Assembly (NCBI GenBank): GCA_964035575.1
Contig: OZ037864.1
Location: 682,001-746,000 of the forward strand
DNA length: 64,000 nt
Source: Rhynchopus sp. YZ270_cl-10
Lineage: Eukaryota > Euglenozoa > Diplonemea > Diplonemida > Diplonemidae
Direction: 5' to 3'
Shown here: positions 43,866-54,452 of the stretch, one piece after another
Layout of the letters: each line of letters starts with the position of its first letter
How positions within the stretch are numbered: the first letter of the stretch is position 1
The notes under the pieces: model-generated
What the model saw: the letters and a program-made list of their open reading frames with translations, nothing else
Database searches by the model: none
Told to the model about the DNA's origin: nothing
Translations under genes and position numbers: made by a program

Positions 43866-44333
43866 GTGGTATCCCCCTCTATCATTCCCCTCAAACCCTT
43901 TGCGGGTTTGCGCACGGAGTACAGCATTGAACAGCTAGGCAGATTGTACGACCAGTTCTTCACCCCCCACAAACTGTCCTACATGCATCACGATGTCGTG
44001 GGTGGGGATGCGCTGAAGCTGGTGTACAGCGACACCGCTGAACGGAAGCAGTTCCAGACAGCCAGTATTGTGCAGGGGGTTGAATTCAGTGACCTGTTGG
44101 CAGAGTGGCAAGAGCTCAAGTCGGTGTTGAGGGTGTGCACCTCAATGACAACTCTTCATGACGTTCTGATGTATGTTGAGCTCAATGAGGAAGGTGACAC
44201 CGAGTACCCTCAGATGAGGACGTTACTCCGTCTCTTGTTCACTCTTCCTGTGGGTACAAACACAGCCACGCTTTGTTTTCGAGTATCTCGTAACGTGAGT
44301 TTCTCACCTGTTGTGTCTCACGAGAGACCGTGA
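43866..44333 (+). mobile_element. hAT DNA transposon remnant, C-terminal dimerisation region
   Basis: The frame reads LLAEWQELKSVLR, then TTLHDVLMYVELN and EYPQMRTLLRLLFTLPVGTNTATLCF. This follows the hAT C-terminal pattern: L..EW, yP.i..LL.il.tLPvstasaER.FS. The ERSFS part has decayed to TLCFRVS, and neither the DDE core nor a full frame is present. It is the only plus-strand coding-like sequence of this kind in the window, fitting a mobile origin. The frame ends shortly after the conserved block. Confidence 0.6.
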
Positions 44334-44508
44334 GGCGAGACAACTCCGCCGGAGGCCCCCGACCCCCGACCTGTATTGTGTTAAGCACTAGTAAAAAAAA
44401 ATTTTTTGGGGGGGAAAAAAAACTCGTCCGCCCCCTTCGAAAACACCGGAAGAACGCGGAAACCCTGAACAAAGACAAAACAAAAAAAAAAAATCCCCCC
44501 GCGCGAAA

Positions 44509-44883
44509 TTGATGTTGCCGGAGGAGGAGACGCAGCTGTGCTGTGCTTTTGACAAAGCACGTGCCACTGGCACACCCATTGTGGAGAGCAGATTTGCGGC
44601 AGTTGCCAGAGGGCTCGTGGAGAAGAGCAGACCCGGCAGCACATCCCTCTCCAAGTGCCCCCTGGAGTTCAGTGTGGCATGGGCCAAACTGTACCTGAAA
44701 TCCCATGGGTTCTCCTACAGGGCCACGGGGGACAGGACGATCAGCTGCCGGGAAGCAGTGATCGGGGGTGAAGATTTTTTTACCCGACTGAGAATTGCTG
44801 CTTCTGTGGAAGAAACAGAAGCAACAACAGTCCTGCTCTGCCACCGGTCACCCCCCACAAAGTTTCGCGAGTTGGGGATGTGA
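44509..44883 (+). mobile_element. CENP-B/pogo-type transposase DNA-binding domain remnant
   Basis: LPEEETQLCCAFDKARATG...FSVAWAKLYLKSHGFSYRATGDRT resembles the second helix-turn-helix of CENP-B/Tigger/pogo transposases (L..eeE..l, W...FlkRHglsyR). No catalytic domain follows. It may be a domesticated fragment or simple debris. Whether it belongs with the hAT piece upstream is unclear, since the two superfamilies differ. Confidence 0.5.
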
Positions 44884-47844
44884 GGACCGCTTCAGGTTTT
44901 GGTTCCTGTGGTGGTGAAGGATGAACACTACATCCCAAGCACACAACCCAACCCTAGCCACTGCAGTGCCAGAAAGTGTCTCACCTGATATGATGAGGAA
45001 TGTCACCTTTCCTTACAACTTCGTTCGACAAAACATCAGACAGGCTTGCCATACCCTGAATCGGGAGCTTCTGGCTACACATTGTAAGCAAACCGGACAC
45101 GAAGTTATCCCAATTGATACGCAAAAAATTTTCCACAAAATGCCAACTGGTGAACTGATCAACACACGGTGTTCCCTCTTCCGACGTAGTACCCCTCTGC
45201 TGTTAGCTGCTGAGCAGGCCGCTTACTGAGCGCATCAGCCTCGGCATCTGTGAGACGCTCATTCGAACAGATCTTCTACATCATGGACAGCAGTACACAA
45301 ACCATGTGATGATAGTCACGAAGACGCTCCCCACTGAGTGTTCAGATGTACCCCTCCCCCTCCCTGACCACTGCTCATTGACATAATCGTACGTGATGTG
45401 CTGACACAGTCCACCCCCTCCCTCCCTTTCCCCCCCTCTTCTCTTCTCGAATCCTGAAATGACAGGTTCCATTCCCTCCCTCTGGTCGTATGGCGCACCC
45501 TCTACCCCCATTCCGAAGAACACTAGAACCTTCAGCTGCGTGAGGTTGATGATGCAGACATTTCAACAAATGCGTACACCTATTCTGTGACCTGATGATC
45601 TGGGGTCATCAACCTAAGGGCAAGCAAAAAGACCCACTGCAGTAGGATCATTCCCAAAGTTGGCTCTGCGGCAGTAGACTGATAATGGTCATCTGTGGGC
45701 AAAGTAACATCCCCACGCTCTACGCAGATACACCCAAAGAACGGTCGCTGATCCCTCTCCCACCCAGAGCTGCTGCATCACACAGAAATACACCCCAAAT
45801 GTATGCTTACGTCTCATGGTATGCTACCTCCTTCCCCTCCCCCTTCCCCTCCCAGCTCGTCACCGCTGTGCACGAGGCGTTCAGATCCCGTTGCTGTGAA
45901 AATACGTCAAATGAAACTGATTTTGAGACACTTCACTCCCTTGGTGCTGCTACCAGCAAGAATAGACGTAGGCCTGACGTACTGTATAAGAACCGTGCAT
46001 AGATATGTTGAAAAAAAAATAAACAACCCACCCAACAAATAATACTGCTTCTCCTTCGTGTATTACGTTTTTTTTTGTGTTTTTTTTTGTTTTGTTTTTT
46101 TTGTTTTTTGTTGCTTTTTTTAAAAAAAACTGACAGGAGGTGTAAGAGAAAACCAAAAAAGCAAAGCAACATCAAGAGCTGTGTTCTTAAATAGTGTTGT
46201 TATCATTACCGATATGGCGGTTTACCGTCGGGCTTTTTGTATGTCGTTAGCAGTTGGCGTTTTTTGCATTCAGGTTTACTGGGGTATATTAGCTGTCTGG
46301 AGCATTGCCCGCATTTTTCCTTTAGAGCTGGTGTTTCTTTTTCCGAGTTATGTTCTGCTTTTTGTTTTTTTTTGGTGGGGGGGGTCACCAGGGGGGGGGT
46401 GGGGATGTGGTTATGGAAAGTGTTTAATTCTAGGACCTCGCTATGGTACACACATATAACATAAACGAGGTTTTGTGAATCAGATGTTGCAGGAGATCGG
46501 CAACGATGTGCTGAGGTTGCTGAGAGGTGCGTATTTTGTCACTACTCAAAATATCAACCCAAGCCATTTTGTTCACCGTTTTTTGCAAAGTAAAGTTCGG
46601 AACAAAATACAAAAATATTATATTTCAAAAAAAAAATATAAGAGAGGGGAAAAGGTGGCAACGGAACATTGCTCCGCGCAAGGAAAGTATGAAGTTAAAA
46701 GTTAAAAGCGTGCCCGAGGTCTGACATTTAAAAAACGACCCAACGAACGGCAATGCGTCTAACAGAAAAAGAAAACGTGAAAGGTAAATGAGCGTCACAG
46801 GCACAACACATCTTTATCCTTGGGTATATTTAAAAAAAAAAACGCAAAAAGAGAGGGGGGAGGGAAAGGACACCAGTTAACTTTATCTTTTTGCCCAGAG
46901 TGATTTTCCTTTTAAAAAAAAAACTTTTTTTTCCCATGACCCTAAAAACAAAAGTGATATCCCCTCAGTGTTATCGCCTTCTCAATTTTTTTTAATGAGA
47001 AAGGTGCCTGCCTGTCGACAAGCATTTATTTTATCACGAAAATTGACAAATGTGGAATCACATCGTCGGCGGGGGGGGGAGGGGGGGTGTTATTATGAAA
47101 AATAAAATTGTGGGGTGTTAATTATTCTTTTCTTATTTTTCGTTCTGATGCACACAAAGCGACAGTACATTCACCACCGCTGTTGGTCACTCGCCCTACC
47201 AATCCTTCAGACACAGACTTGGGGACAACATATTTCATGCTTGAAGCAAAGGAAACATAATGATGAGACGGAGTCACCTAGGCGGTGGGGGAAAAAATTG
47301 AATGTTTAGAAACTTTGTGTGCACACCTAGTACAAGTACATGATCCGTACGGAAGTGGGGGGGGTACGAAAGAATGTGGACACAAGAACCTACTAGAGTT
47401 ACTGAAAAAGTTTGAATGGTACTGAAACAAATCGAATTCCACTGACTCCTCGCATGAACGGGTGTTCTGCGGTAAATAAAGCAGATATCTTTGCACGACC
47501 AATTAGTTAAAAAACGTATAAAAAAAAACAATAACATAAAGCATGCTCATTGGTAAGCTATGTGTTCACATGAACGGAGCCCATCGCAGTTCCTGGTACA
47601 GCCTGGCTTCTGTTACGAAGTCTTCGCAAATGGCAAAAAAAAAAAAAAAAAAAAATCCTGCTGGGGGGAAAACTGGGGTAGAAAAGAGAAGGTGGAATGG
47701 TGTAGGAAATTACGCGAGGTGTGCGTAATTCGTATTGAATTGCAATTCATTACTGTGTAATGAATCTTGTTCGGCGGTATTGGTACAAAATAAAATTGGA
47801 GCATTACGTTTGCGCCAACGCATGACACAGATCTGTGGTAATCA
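44884..47844. other. 3-kb intergenic region between the transposon remnants and member D
   Basis: No gene recognised. The plus frame 44921-45229 (102 codons) is directly downstream of the CENP-B-like piece and may be part of the same decayed element. The rest is A/T and G runs. Confidence 0.4.
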
Positions 47845-50589
47845 TCAGACAGCAACGTCACCGTCAATGGGCTCGTGCTTGCTGGTCTCAGGGACGTCGC
47901 TGTTCTTCTTCGCCGAAAGCACCACAACAGCAACAATAACAAGCAGTGCTGCAACCCCGATGGCAATACCGATCGCAGCCTTCTCTCCGTCAGTCAGGCT
48001 GTCGTCGTCAATGGTCAGGTCACGCGAGGCATCGGCAGTGCAGACGTAGCTGGTCGAGAATGTGCGCGAGTAGCCTGTCTCACAAGCCAGTGCCTGGCAC
48101 GCGTTGTTCCCGTCGAGAATGGTCTGTGTTGCGTGTGAAAGGGTGCACTGGGATCCACTCGAGGTGCTGCTGCCAGTGGCGGAACCCAGGTCAGACAGTG
48201 CCAGGATCGAAGCCTGACGGCCGAAGCTCTGCGCGTTCATTTCAATGTGAATAAAGTTCCCGCTTGCGAAGCTTGCAAGAGCGAGAACACGTGCGTACAC
48301 AACGGCGTACAAGGTGAGGCCAGAAGACGACTGGATTCCAAAGGCTCCTGCAGACGAGATTGCTCCCAAAATGTTCTCCATTCCTGCTGAGTACTGTGTT
48401 ACAGCGGTGCCTGTGAAGTTCGACACGTCTCCTGCTCCGTAGGTAATCGCAACTATAATTGTCACAAGTGACGTGCCGTCTGCCAGACACAGCTTCACAA
48501 GCCCTGCATCATCAGGGTACGAGAAACCAGTTGCGTTCGCACACGTGCAGGTGTTCCCGCTGTCAGAAAGGGTGCAGGTCGACTCCTGGTACATCCCAGT
48601 CAGTCTGCAGTCGCTGTCCGACGAGCACCAGTCTCCAGTGCTGCTTGTTGCCGGTGTTGTGGTAGGAACAGCAGTGGGGGCTTGTGTCGGGGCGAAGCAC
48701 ACCGAAAATCCCTCAACAGATGTCAGCACAGCAGGGCTGACGCACTCCAGTGCCTGGCACGCACCGTTGAGATCTGTCGTGGTGCGCAGAGCGTTGTTCC
48801 TCTCACACGACGTACCACCTCCCGAGGTTGCTCCTGTTGCGTCACCCAGGTCAGCAATTCCAGACAGCACGTCTGCAACTCTCTCAGCAGCAGATGCACC
48901 CAGGTCCACTGTCGCTGCCCTGATCTCCGTCAGCAGAAGTGTCTCTCCGTTCACAAGAGCAGCCAGCTTCGTCAGGTTGGGTGTCAACACACCGTACACA
49001 CCCAGTCCAGTTCCGTTCGACATCGCAACAACCACAACTTCCCCAACAATCGGACCAAGTGCTGCTTCCATCACAGACCCGAACTCCGTCAGGGCCTGCT
49101 CCGTCCACGCAGACAGCTCACCAGAGCCGTATGTCACAGCAAACGGCACGTTCAGTGTTGCGGAGGCACTGAGGCAGTACTTCACAGCTTCTGCATCACT
49201 TGGGTAAGAGAACCCGCTCGTCACACATGTGCAGTATGCCTCACCAAGGGAGTCTGTGGCACAGGTCGATTCTTGGTCCATCCCCTCCTGACGGCAGTCA
49301 GCATCAATCACACAGAACGCTGTGAACGACGTGAACGGCACAACAGGTGTTGTGACCTTTGTTGGTGCCGGTGTCGGTGCTGTGCACTCGCCGTCAACAC
49401 ACACCGACAGTCCAGGGAACGCAGTGCACTGTCCAGACACCAGGCACGATGTGTCGTTGTAATCAGAAGGCTTTGCCACACACACGTACCCAACACTGGC
49501 AGTCCGCTGCTGCAGGATGTACTGCGACACACACTGCACAGCGTTGCACGCCTCCACTCCAGAGAAGTTCATCGTGTAGGCCGACACTGTGTCCGGAAGC
49601 GTGCACGGCTGAATTTCCGAACCTGTGGACGGGGCAGACGTGGCAGGCACCAGTGTGTCACCTGGTGGGACGGGGTTGGGCACGGCGGTAGAGGCCTCCA
49701 CAACCACTGCGCCCGTCAGCACAGTTCCAAGCGACCCTGCTGCTGTTGTGTCGGCAGCCACATCCATCGCAACTGCTGCCTGCACTGCTGCAGAGTCGGT
49801 GTTCACTGCCTCCAGTGCAGGCACGTCGTACGAGCTCATCATAGCAACAGACCCACACTCGAAGGTCACCTGTTTTGCAACACCACCAAGGTTCGATCCC
49901 AGCGAGTTGATCACAGTCACCTTCACTGCGAAGGGAAGGTCGCCGTTGACACACACCGCCAGTGCCCACATGAAGAACAGAATCACCTTGCGCAGCTCCA
50001 CAATGCAGTCCCAGTACACAACCTCACCTCCTGCAATCACCTCGAGTGTGTATCCGTTCGAGCAGCTGCACTGGTACACCAGCAGGTTGCATGTTGCGCC
50101 AGTGTCACCTCCCTCCTGGCACGTCGCGTCTCCTGTGCACCACTGGACCACAAGCGAAAAGCCACGTCCGGGGACGTTCGTTGGTGGTGCGTTTGTTGCA
50201 GGTGCGTCAGTGGGGACAAGTGGTGCCAGTGTTGCGGGTGCGTCTGTCGGCGGTGCGGGTGTTGGTGCAAACGTCTCTCCGGCAGGGAGTGGTGTGGGTG
50301 CTGCTGTTGGGACGGCGGTGGGCACCGCAGTTGGCACAGCAGTCGGGATTGCTGTGGGCTGTGCTGTTGGCGATGCAGTGGGCACCGCAGTTGGTACAGC
50401 AGTCGGGACAGCAGTTGGCTGGGCAGTTGGCGATGCTGTGGGTGCCGTGGTGTTGGACGTGTTGAGCACCTGCCACTGAACTTCATCTCTTGCGTACCAG
50501 TCGTCCTCCTCGTCGAAGGTGGTGCTGCAAAGAGCAGGTGTCACAACCATCACAGCCACCACAAGGGCGACATCACGAAGCATCTTCAT
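47845..50589 (-). CDS. Cys-rich mucin-like type I membrane protein (family member D, 914 aa, mosaic)
   Basis: Same architecture as B, with 13 P-T-A-x units and three Cys-module repeats. The sequence is B-like from the ATG through the third domain, including the SGNFIHIEMNAQ version. It then switches to RQASILALSDLG, a wording shared with member E, and finally carries the transmembrane helix and tail of member C (LTIDDDSLTDGEKAAIG...KHEPIDGDVAV) without change. Homology to C in the 3' direction ends at the stop codon: flanking DNA is unrelated beyond ACAGCAACG. This is best explained by gene conversion or unequal exchange. Confidence 0.85.
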   Translation of the reverse strand: MKMLRDVALVVAVMVVTPALCSTTFDEEDDWYARDEVQWQVLNTSNTTAPTASPTAQPTAVPTAVPTAVPTASPTAQPTAIPTAVPTAVPTAVPTAAPTPLPAGETFAPTPAPPTDAPATLAPLVPTDAPATNAPPTNVPGRGFSLVVQWCTGDATCQEGGDTGATCNLLVYQCSCSNGYTLEVIAGGEVVYWDCIVELRKVILFFMWALAVCVNGDLPFAVKVTVINSLGSNLGGVAKQVTFECGSVAMMSSYDVPALEAVNTDSAAVQAAVAMDVAADTTAAGSLGTVLTGAVVVEASTAVPNPVPPGDTLVPATSAPSTGSEIQPCTLPDTVSAYTMNFSGVEACNAVQCVSQYILQQRTASVGYVCVAKPSDYNDTSCLVSGQCTAFPGLSVCVDGECTAPTPAPTKVTTPVVPFTSFTAFCVIDADCRQEGMDQESTCATDSLGEAYCTCVTSGFSYPSDAEAVKYCLSASATLNVPFAVTYGSGELSAWTEQALTEFGSVMEAALGPIVGEVVVVAMSNGTGLGVYGVLTPNLTKLAALVNGETLLLTEIRAATVDLGASAAERVADVLSGIADLGDATGATSGGGTSCERNNALRTTTDLNGACQALECVSPAVLTSVEGFSVCFAPTQAPTAVPTTTPATSSTGDWCSSDSDCRLTGMYQESTCTLSDSGNTCTCANATGFSYPDDAGLVKLCLADGTSLVTIIVAITYGAGDVSNFTGTAVTQYSAGMENILGAISSAGAFGIQSSSGLTLYAVVYARVLALASFASGNFIHIEMNAQSFGRQASILALSDLGSATGSSTSSGSQCTLSHATQTILDGNNACQALACETGYSRTFSTSYVCTADASRDLTIDDDSLTDGEKAAIGIAIGVAALLVIVAVVVLSAKKNSDVPETSKHEPIDGDVAV

Positions 50590-50630
50590 CAGTGGTAACT
50601 TTGTTGTAATGTGTTATGTGTATAATCTTT
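50590..50630 (-). promoter_or_regulatory. Conserved 5' leader of member D
   Basis: Plus-strand ATCAGTGGTAACTTTGTTG matches member B next to the ATG; TATAATCTTTGT matches member C further out. Confidence 0.5.
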
Positions 50631-51773
50631 GTGGTGCGGGTTGAAGAGGCTGAAGGAGGTGACCAAGGACTCACACCAATGCTGTGAGTTACGAGTGAAC
50701 TTGTTAACCAGTGCACTAAGAGGACTATTCACAGGTGTGGGGGGACAGGCGGCAAAGGAGGGGGTGTGACCATAGTTTTAGTTTGTCTATGTCTTAGTCC
50801 TTTTTTCTTTTTTTTCTTTTATTGTGGATCTTTGATTTGGAAGGCATTCCAGCGCTCTGGTTGCAGTGTTCAAGGAGAATGGAGTAACCCTGACCTGAGA
50901 CATCCAATAAAACAGGCAAGAATGCTATTTTGCGCCTGCACTTCTGCAGGGGCTTCGCAAGTTTGGTTTTGAAAAACTGGGGATGTGGGTTGGAGGTGTA
51001 AAATCCTGGTAACACAGATATTTTGTTAATAGTGTAACGTAAAGGCAAAACACAAGATCTCACCCCTGTTGATCATATTCCGTACGCACAATAAGCCAAC
51101 CTATGAACACGACAAGACCACAAATGTTGATAGGGCTTTGTGTGTTGGTCAAACCATTCTGTGCGTAGCCACGCAAAACGGAATTTTTTCTTTGACTAAC
51201 AGGGTGATGCCTTGCAATTTTCTTCTGAAGGTCTCAAAAATGATAATACGCTGTTTTTATATTTGTGTGTGCTTTTCCCTTTTTTCTTTGTAGCTTCGAA
51301 TCGGTGAAATGAGTCTTGCCAATCGCCTGAGCACCCGCATTTGGGTCTGTACGCAATATTGGCCACAACCTGTGTATGGTTCGTCCTCAACCCTTGGAAC
51401 CCCCTTCAGAGCAGATTTTCTGAAGGAACATCCCTCCAGAGGGTAGTCCGCACCTGCTTTTCATTCACTTTTATTTTTTACGGGGGCTGAAAAATGGGTC
51501 GGTCGGGGGTTTGGGGGGTGGGGGTTCTGAAGCAAACACAACGAAACCTTATTTGCTTTCTCGTATTATGTTACTCACTGTACTACATCTATGTCTTTTT
51601 CGGTGATCGAAGCCATATTGATTATTTTTTCTGTATGGCGCACGAGATTTGATCGACAGGGGAGCAAAAGGAAAAGGCATGAGTAACACAATAAATGTCG
51701 CTGATGAGATATCGGTTTAGTTTCTAACCACGCTTCGTGGGGGGGGGGGGGAATAAGAGGGGGGGAAAAATGG

Positions 51774-51809
51774 TAAGATGAACTTCGCCTCGTGTGCTTG
51801 GTCACCTAA
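51774..51809. repeat. Dispersed hairpin repeat, family A
   Basis: TAAGATGAACTTCGCCTCG followed by TGTGCTTGGTCACCT; a diverged copy of the family core. Confidence 0.4.
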
Positions 51810-51860
51810 TGAAAAAATCTACGGATCCTGACCCGGTTGTGGATGGACGTTGTTGTTACT

Positions 51861-51893
<33 letters not shown>

Positions 51894-51979
51894 AAAAAAA
51901 TTTTACATACATCGTAAATGATATATGAGAGACGAGTGTGCCTTTGTACGCTCATCTACTTGAAAGAAAGAAATACAAG

Positions 51980-52018
51980 TTGAAAGAGGAATATGCCTTG
52001 CGTGCATGCACATCTTTA
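51980..52018. repeat. Dispersed hairpin repeat, family A
   Basis: TTGAAAGAGGAATATGCC followed by TTGCGTGCATGCACATCTTT; close to the copy at 27382-27416. Confidence 0.45.
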
Positions 52019-52554
52019 CAAAATGTAAAGGAGAAAAACGGGGCTCCCCCGGTACGTAAAAAGGTAGCTTGGCTTTTTCCCTTTGGGCGGTATAGTACGT
52101 TCGCAATACCGCACCACATCAACACAGAAACAAGATAGTGATTCAAGACCTGAAAACACCTCTTGTATTTTCTGTGCGACGTATGGTTCTAGCCTATGCA
52201 CTGCACGTTCTGTATTCACTAACCAAGTTCATGGTAGAAAATAGATCATGTACACTTGAAAAACTTTAAAAAAATGAGGTCAGCTGAAGTAAAACAACTA
52301 TATGCAGGAAAAAGGGTGATAAAACGGCCCCAGGGAGGGAAAGGAAAGCTATTATTTCATGGCTGCTGGAATGGTGTGGTTGCCACTATTCTGTGCAAAA
52401 CACTTTTCTTTCGGATTGCCATTTGGCCTTTTGCCATTGCCTACGTTTGGTGGGTGCGAGAAAGAGAGAGAGAGAGAGGGAGAGAAGTTTGTTTGCAATT
52501 CGCACTTTTTTTTGTTTTGCCTTTTCCTAAACTTGTATCGGTAGTCTGTTACAA

Positions 52555-54360
52555 TTACACCACAGTGTCATCTGCTGGCTCGTGCTTCTCAGCACCCACT
52601 TCAGGAGCATCGCTCTTCTTCCCACATGTCATGACAAAGACGACAAGAACGGCAATCAGCACTGCTGCTCCAACAGCAACTCCGATGGCAGCCTTCTCGG
52701 CAGACGTCAGGTCATCATCGCTGTCTCTGGTCGCGTCCGAAGTGCAGGTGTAGGTGGTAGCGAACGTACGCGAGTAGCCTGTCTCACAAGCCAGTGCCTG
52801 GCACGCGTTGTTCCCATCGAGGATGGTCTGTGTTGCGTGTGAAATAGAGCACTGGGATCCACTCGAGGTGCTGCTGCCAGTGGCGTCACCCAGGTCAGAC
52901 AGTGCCAGGATCGAAGCCTGACGGCCGAAGGTGCTCACTTGCGCGTTGATCTCAAGGTGAAGGAACTTGGCACCACTGGCAAACTCTGCAAGCTTTGCGA
53001 TCTCTGCAGTGACAACAGCATAGAGGGTGAGACCCGATGACGTCTGGATCCCGAACGCTCCAGCGGAGGAGATGGAACCCAGCACAGCCTGGACGGCGGT
53101 GGAGAACTGCGTCACAGTGGTGCCTGTGAAGTTTGCGATGTTTCCGGACGCGTAGTCGATGGCAATGATAACCACCACAGTTGTGATGCCGTCCTCCATA
53201 CAGAGCTTCACCAGGGCATCGGGGTAGGAAAAGCCGCTGGTGTTTGTGGAGGGACATGTGCAGGAGTTGCCAATCGTCGACGAAAGGGTGCAGGTCGACT
53301 CCTGGTACATCCCAGTCAGTCTGCAGTCGCTGTCCGACGAGCACCAGTCACCCACCGATGTCGCCTCCTTCACCAGCTCTGTGGTCTTCGTCGACACTGG
53401 TGTTGCGGTGATGCATGTTCCGTTCGCAGTCGTGTCGGTCGGAAGCTGGCACACCGTGAGATCAGCGGACGCGGTGCATTCGTTGTCGGACATGCAGACC
53501 TGCACGGTGTCGGTGGTGGTCCTGGTGCAGACCTGTCTCCCGTTCTGCTGCTCCAAGACGTAGAAGAGGCTGCACTGCACAGCCGTGCACACATTCGTTT
53601 CGAACTCATACGCCTCCTCTGCGTTATCGAGAGTGCACTCCGTGAAATTTCCGTTTAGGTCACTGGGCGTCGGTGTTTCGGCAACCGTTCCGGGGTCCAC
53701 TGGGTTCGGGGGTGCTGTGGAGGGCTGCACGAATGCGACAGCTGTTAGGTCGGTGCCAAGCTCTGCGAGCACGTCGGCGTCTGCTGCAACAGCGTCGACG
53801 ACCGCTGTCTCGAGGGTGTCGACAAGGCCTGTGTCCAGGGCAGACACAAGCGCAGTACCCTGTGCAATGATAGACCCACAGGTGAACGTCAGTCTGGGAA
53901 CCGACATAGCACCAAGGTGCGATCTGAAGGCATCAAGGACAACACGACGGGCTTTGATACTCACACGTCCGTTGCTGCACACTCCGGAGCTCCACGCGAA
54001 GGACACGAGAACCTTACGGTACTCCTGGTAGCATCCCCAGTACATGGGAACACCGTCAATGACCTGCGCCTGGTAGCCGTTGCTGCACGAGCACTTGTAT
54101 TGGAACAGGTTGCAGAATCCGTTATCATCACCATCACTGTTGCAATCGCTGTTACCCGAGCAGTACTTCACAACGTACGAAAACCCGTCCGGGCTGTCCG
54201 TCAGCGGTGCATCCGTCAGAGGCGCATCCGTCGCGGGAGGGTTCGTTGTGTTTCCCAACGTGTCAATCTCCTCACGCGCGTACCAGTCGTTCAGCTCCTG
54301 GTCCTCACCGCGCACTGTCGATCCCAGCATTATCACAACCAATACAGCATACCGCATCAT
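52555..54360 (-). CDS. Cys-rich mucin-like type I membrane protein (family member E, 601 aa)
   Basis: Starts MMRYAVLVVIMLGSTVRG (signal peptide) at ATG 54360, then NDWYAREE. Instead of P-T-A-x units it has a short APLTDAPLTD segment. It has two rather than three Cys-module repeats: KYCSGNSDCNSDG...KCSCSNG and WCSSDSDCRLTGMYQESTC. The second shares long DNA stretches with members A-D, so the last repeat has been homogenised across the array while the N-terminal half is distinct. The transmembrane helix lies near 555-580 and the tail has KHEPADD. The hAT element at 54453 begins 93 bp upstream of this start and may have altered its leader. Confidence 0.82.
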   Translation of the reverse strand: MMRYAVLVVIMLGSTVRGEDQELNDWYAREEIDTLGNTTNPPATDAPLTDAPLTDSPDGFSYVVKYCSGNSDCNSDGDDNGFCNLFQYKCSCSNGYQAQVIDGVPMYWGCYQEYRKVLVSFAWSSGVCSNGRVSIKARRVVLDAFRSHLGAMSVPRLTFTCGSIIAQGTALVSALDTGLVDTLETAVVDAVAADADVLAELGTDLTAVAFVQPSTAPPNPVDPGTVAETPTPSDLNGNFTECTLDNAEEAYEFETNVCTAVQCSLFYVLEQQNGRQVCTRTTTDTVQVCMSDNECTASADLTVCQLPTDTTANGTCITATPVSTKTTELVKEATSVGDWCSSDSDCRLTGMYQESTCTLSSTIGNSCTCPSTNTSGFSYPDALVKLCMEDGITTVVVIIAIDYASGNIANFTGTTVTQFSTAVQAVLGSISSAGAFGIQTSSGLTLYAVVTAEIAKLAEFASGAKFLHLEINAQVSTFGRQASILALSDLGDATGSSTSSGSQCSISHATQTILDGNNACQALACETGYSRTFATTYTCTSDATRDSDDDLTSAEKAAIGVAVGAAVLIAVLVVFVMTCGKKSDAPEVGAEKHEPADDTVV

Positions 54361-54444
54361 TTCTGGCAAGTGTATCTGCTTGTCTTGAAAAGAATTCTTG
54401 TGTGGTACCCAAAAACAATCATACATCCTACGCAGGCTCGCCCC

Positions 54445-54452
54445 CTTCGCCC
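54445..54452. repeat. Left 8-bp target duplication CTTCGCCC
   Basis: Identical to 57124-57131 at the other end of the hAT element. Confidence 0.9.

Larger units (their letters stand above)
50631..52554. other. Intergenic between members D and E
   Basis: No gene seen. Two family-A hairpins (51774-51809, 51980-52018), a 33-base T run at about 51861-51892 and a short GA repeat near 52458-52487. Confidence 0.5.

Noticed and set aside
46181-46459. Hydrophobic plus-strand frame
   Set aside because: Short, T-rich, on the strand opposite to all host genes, no family match.
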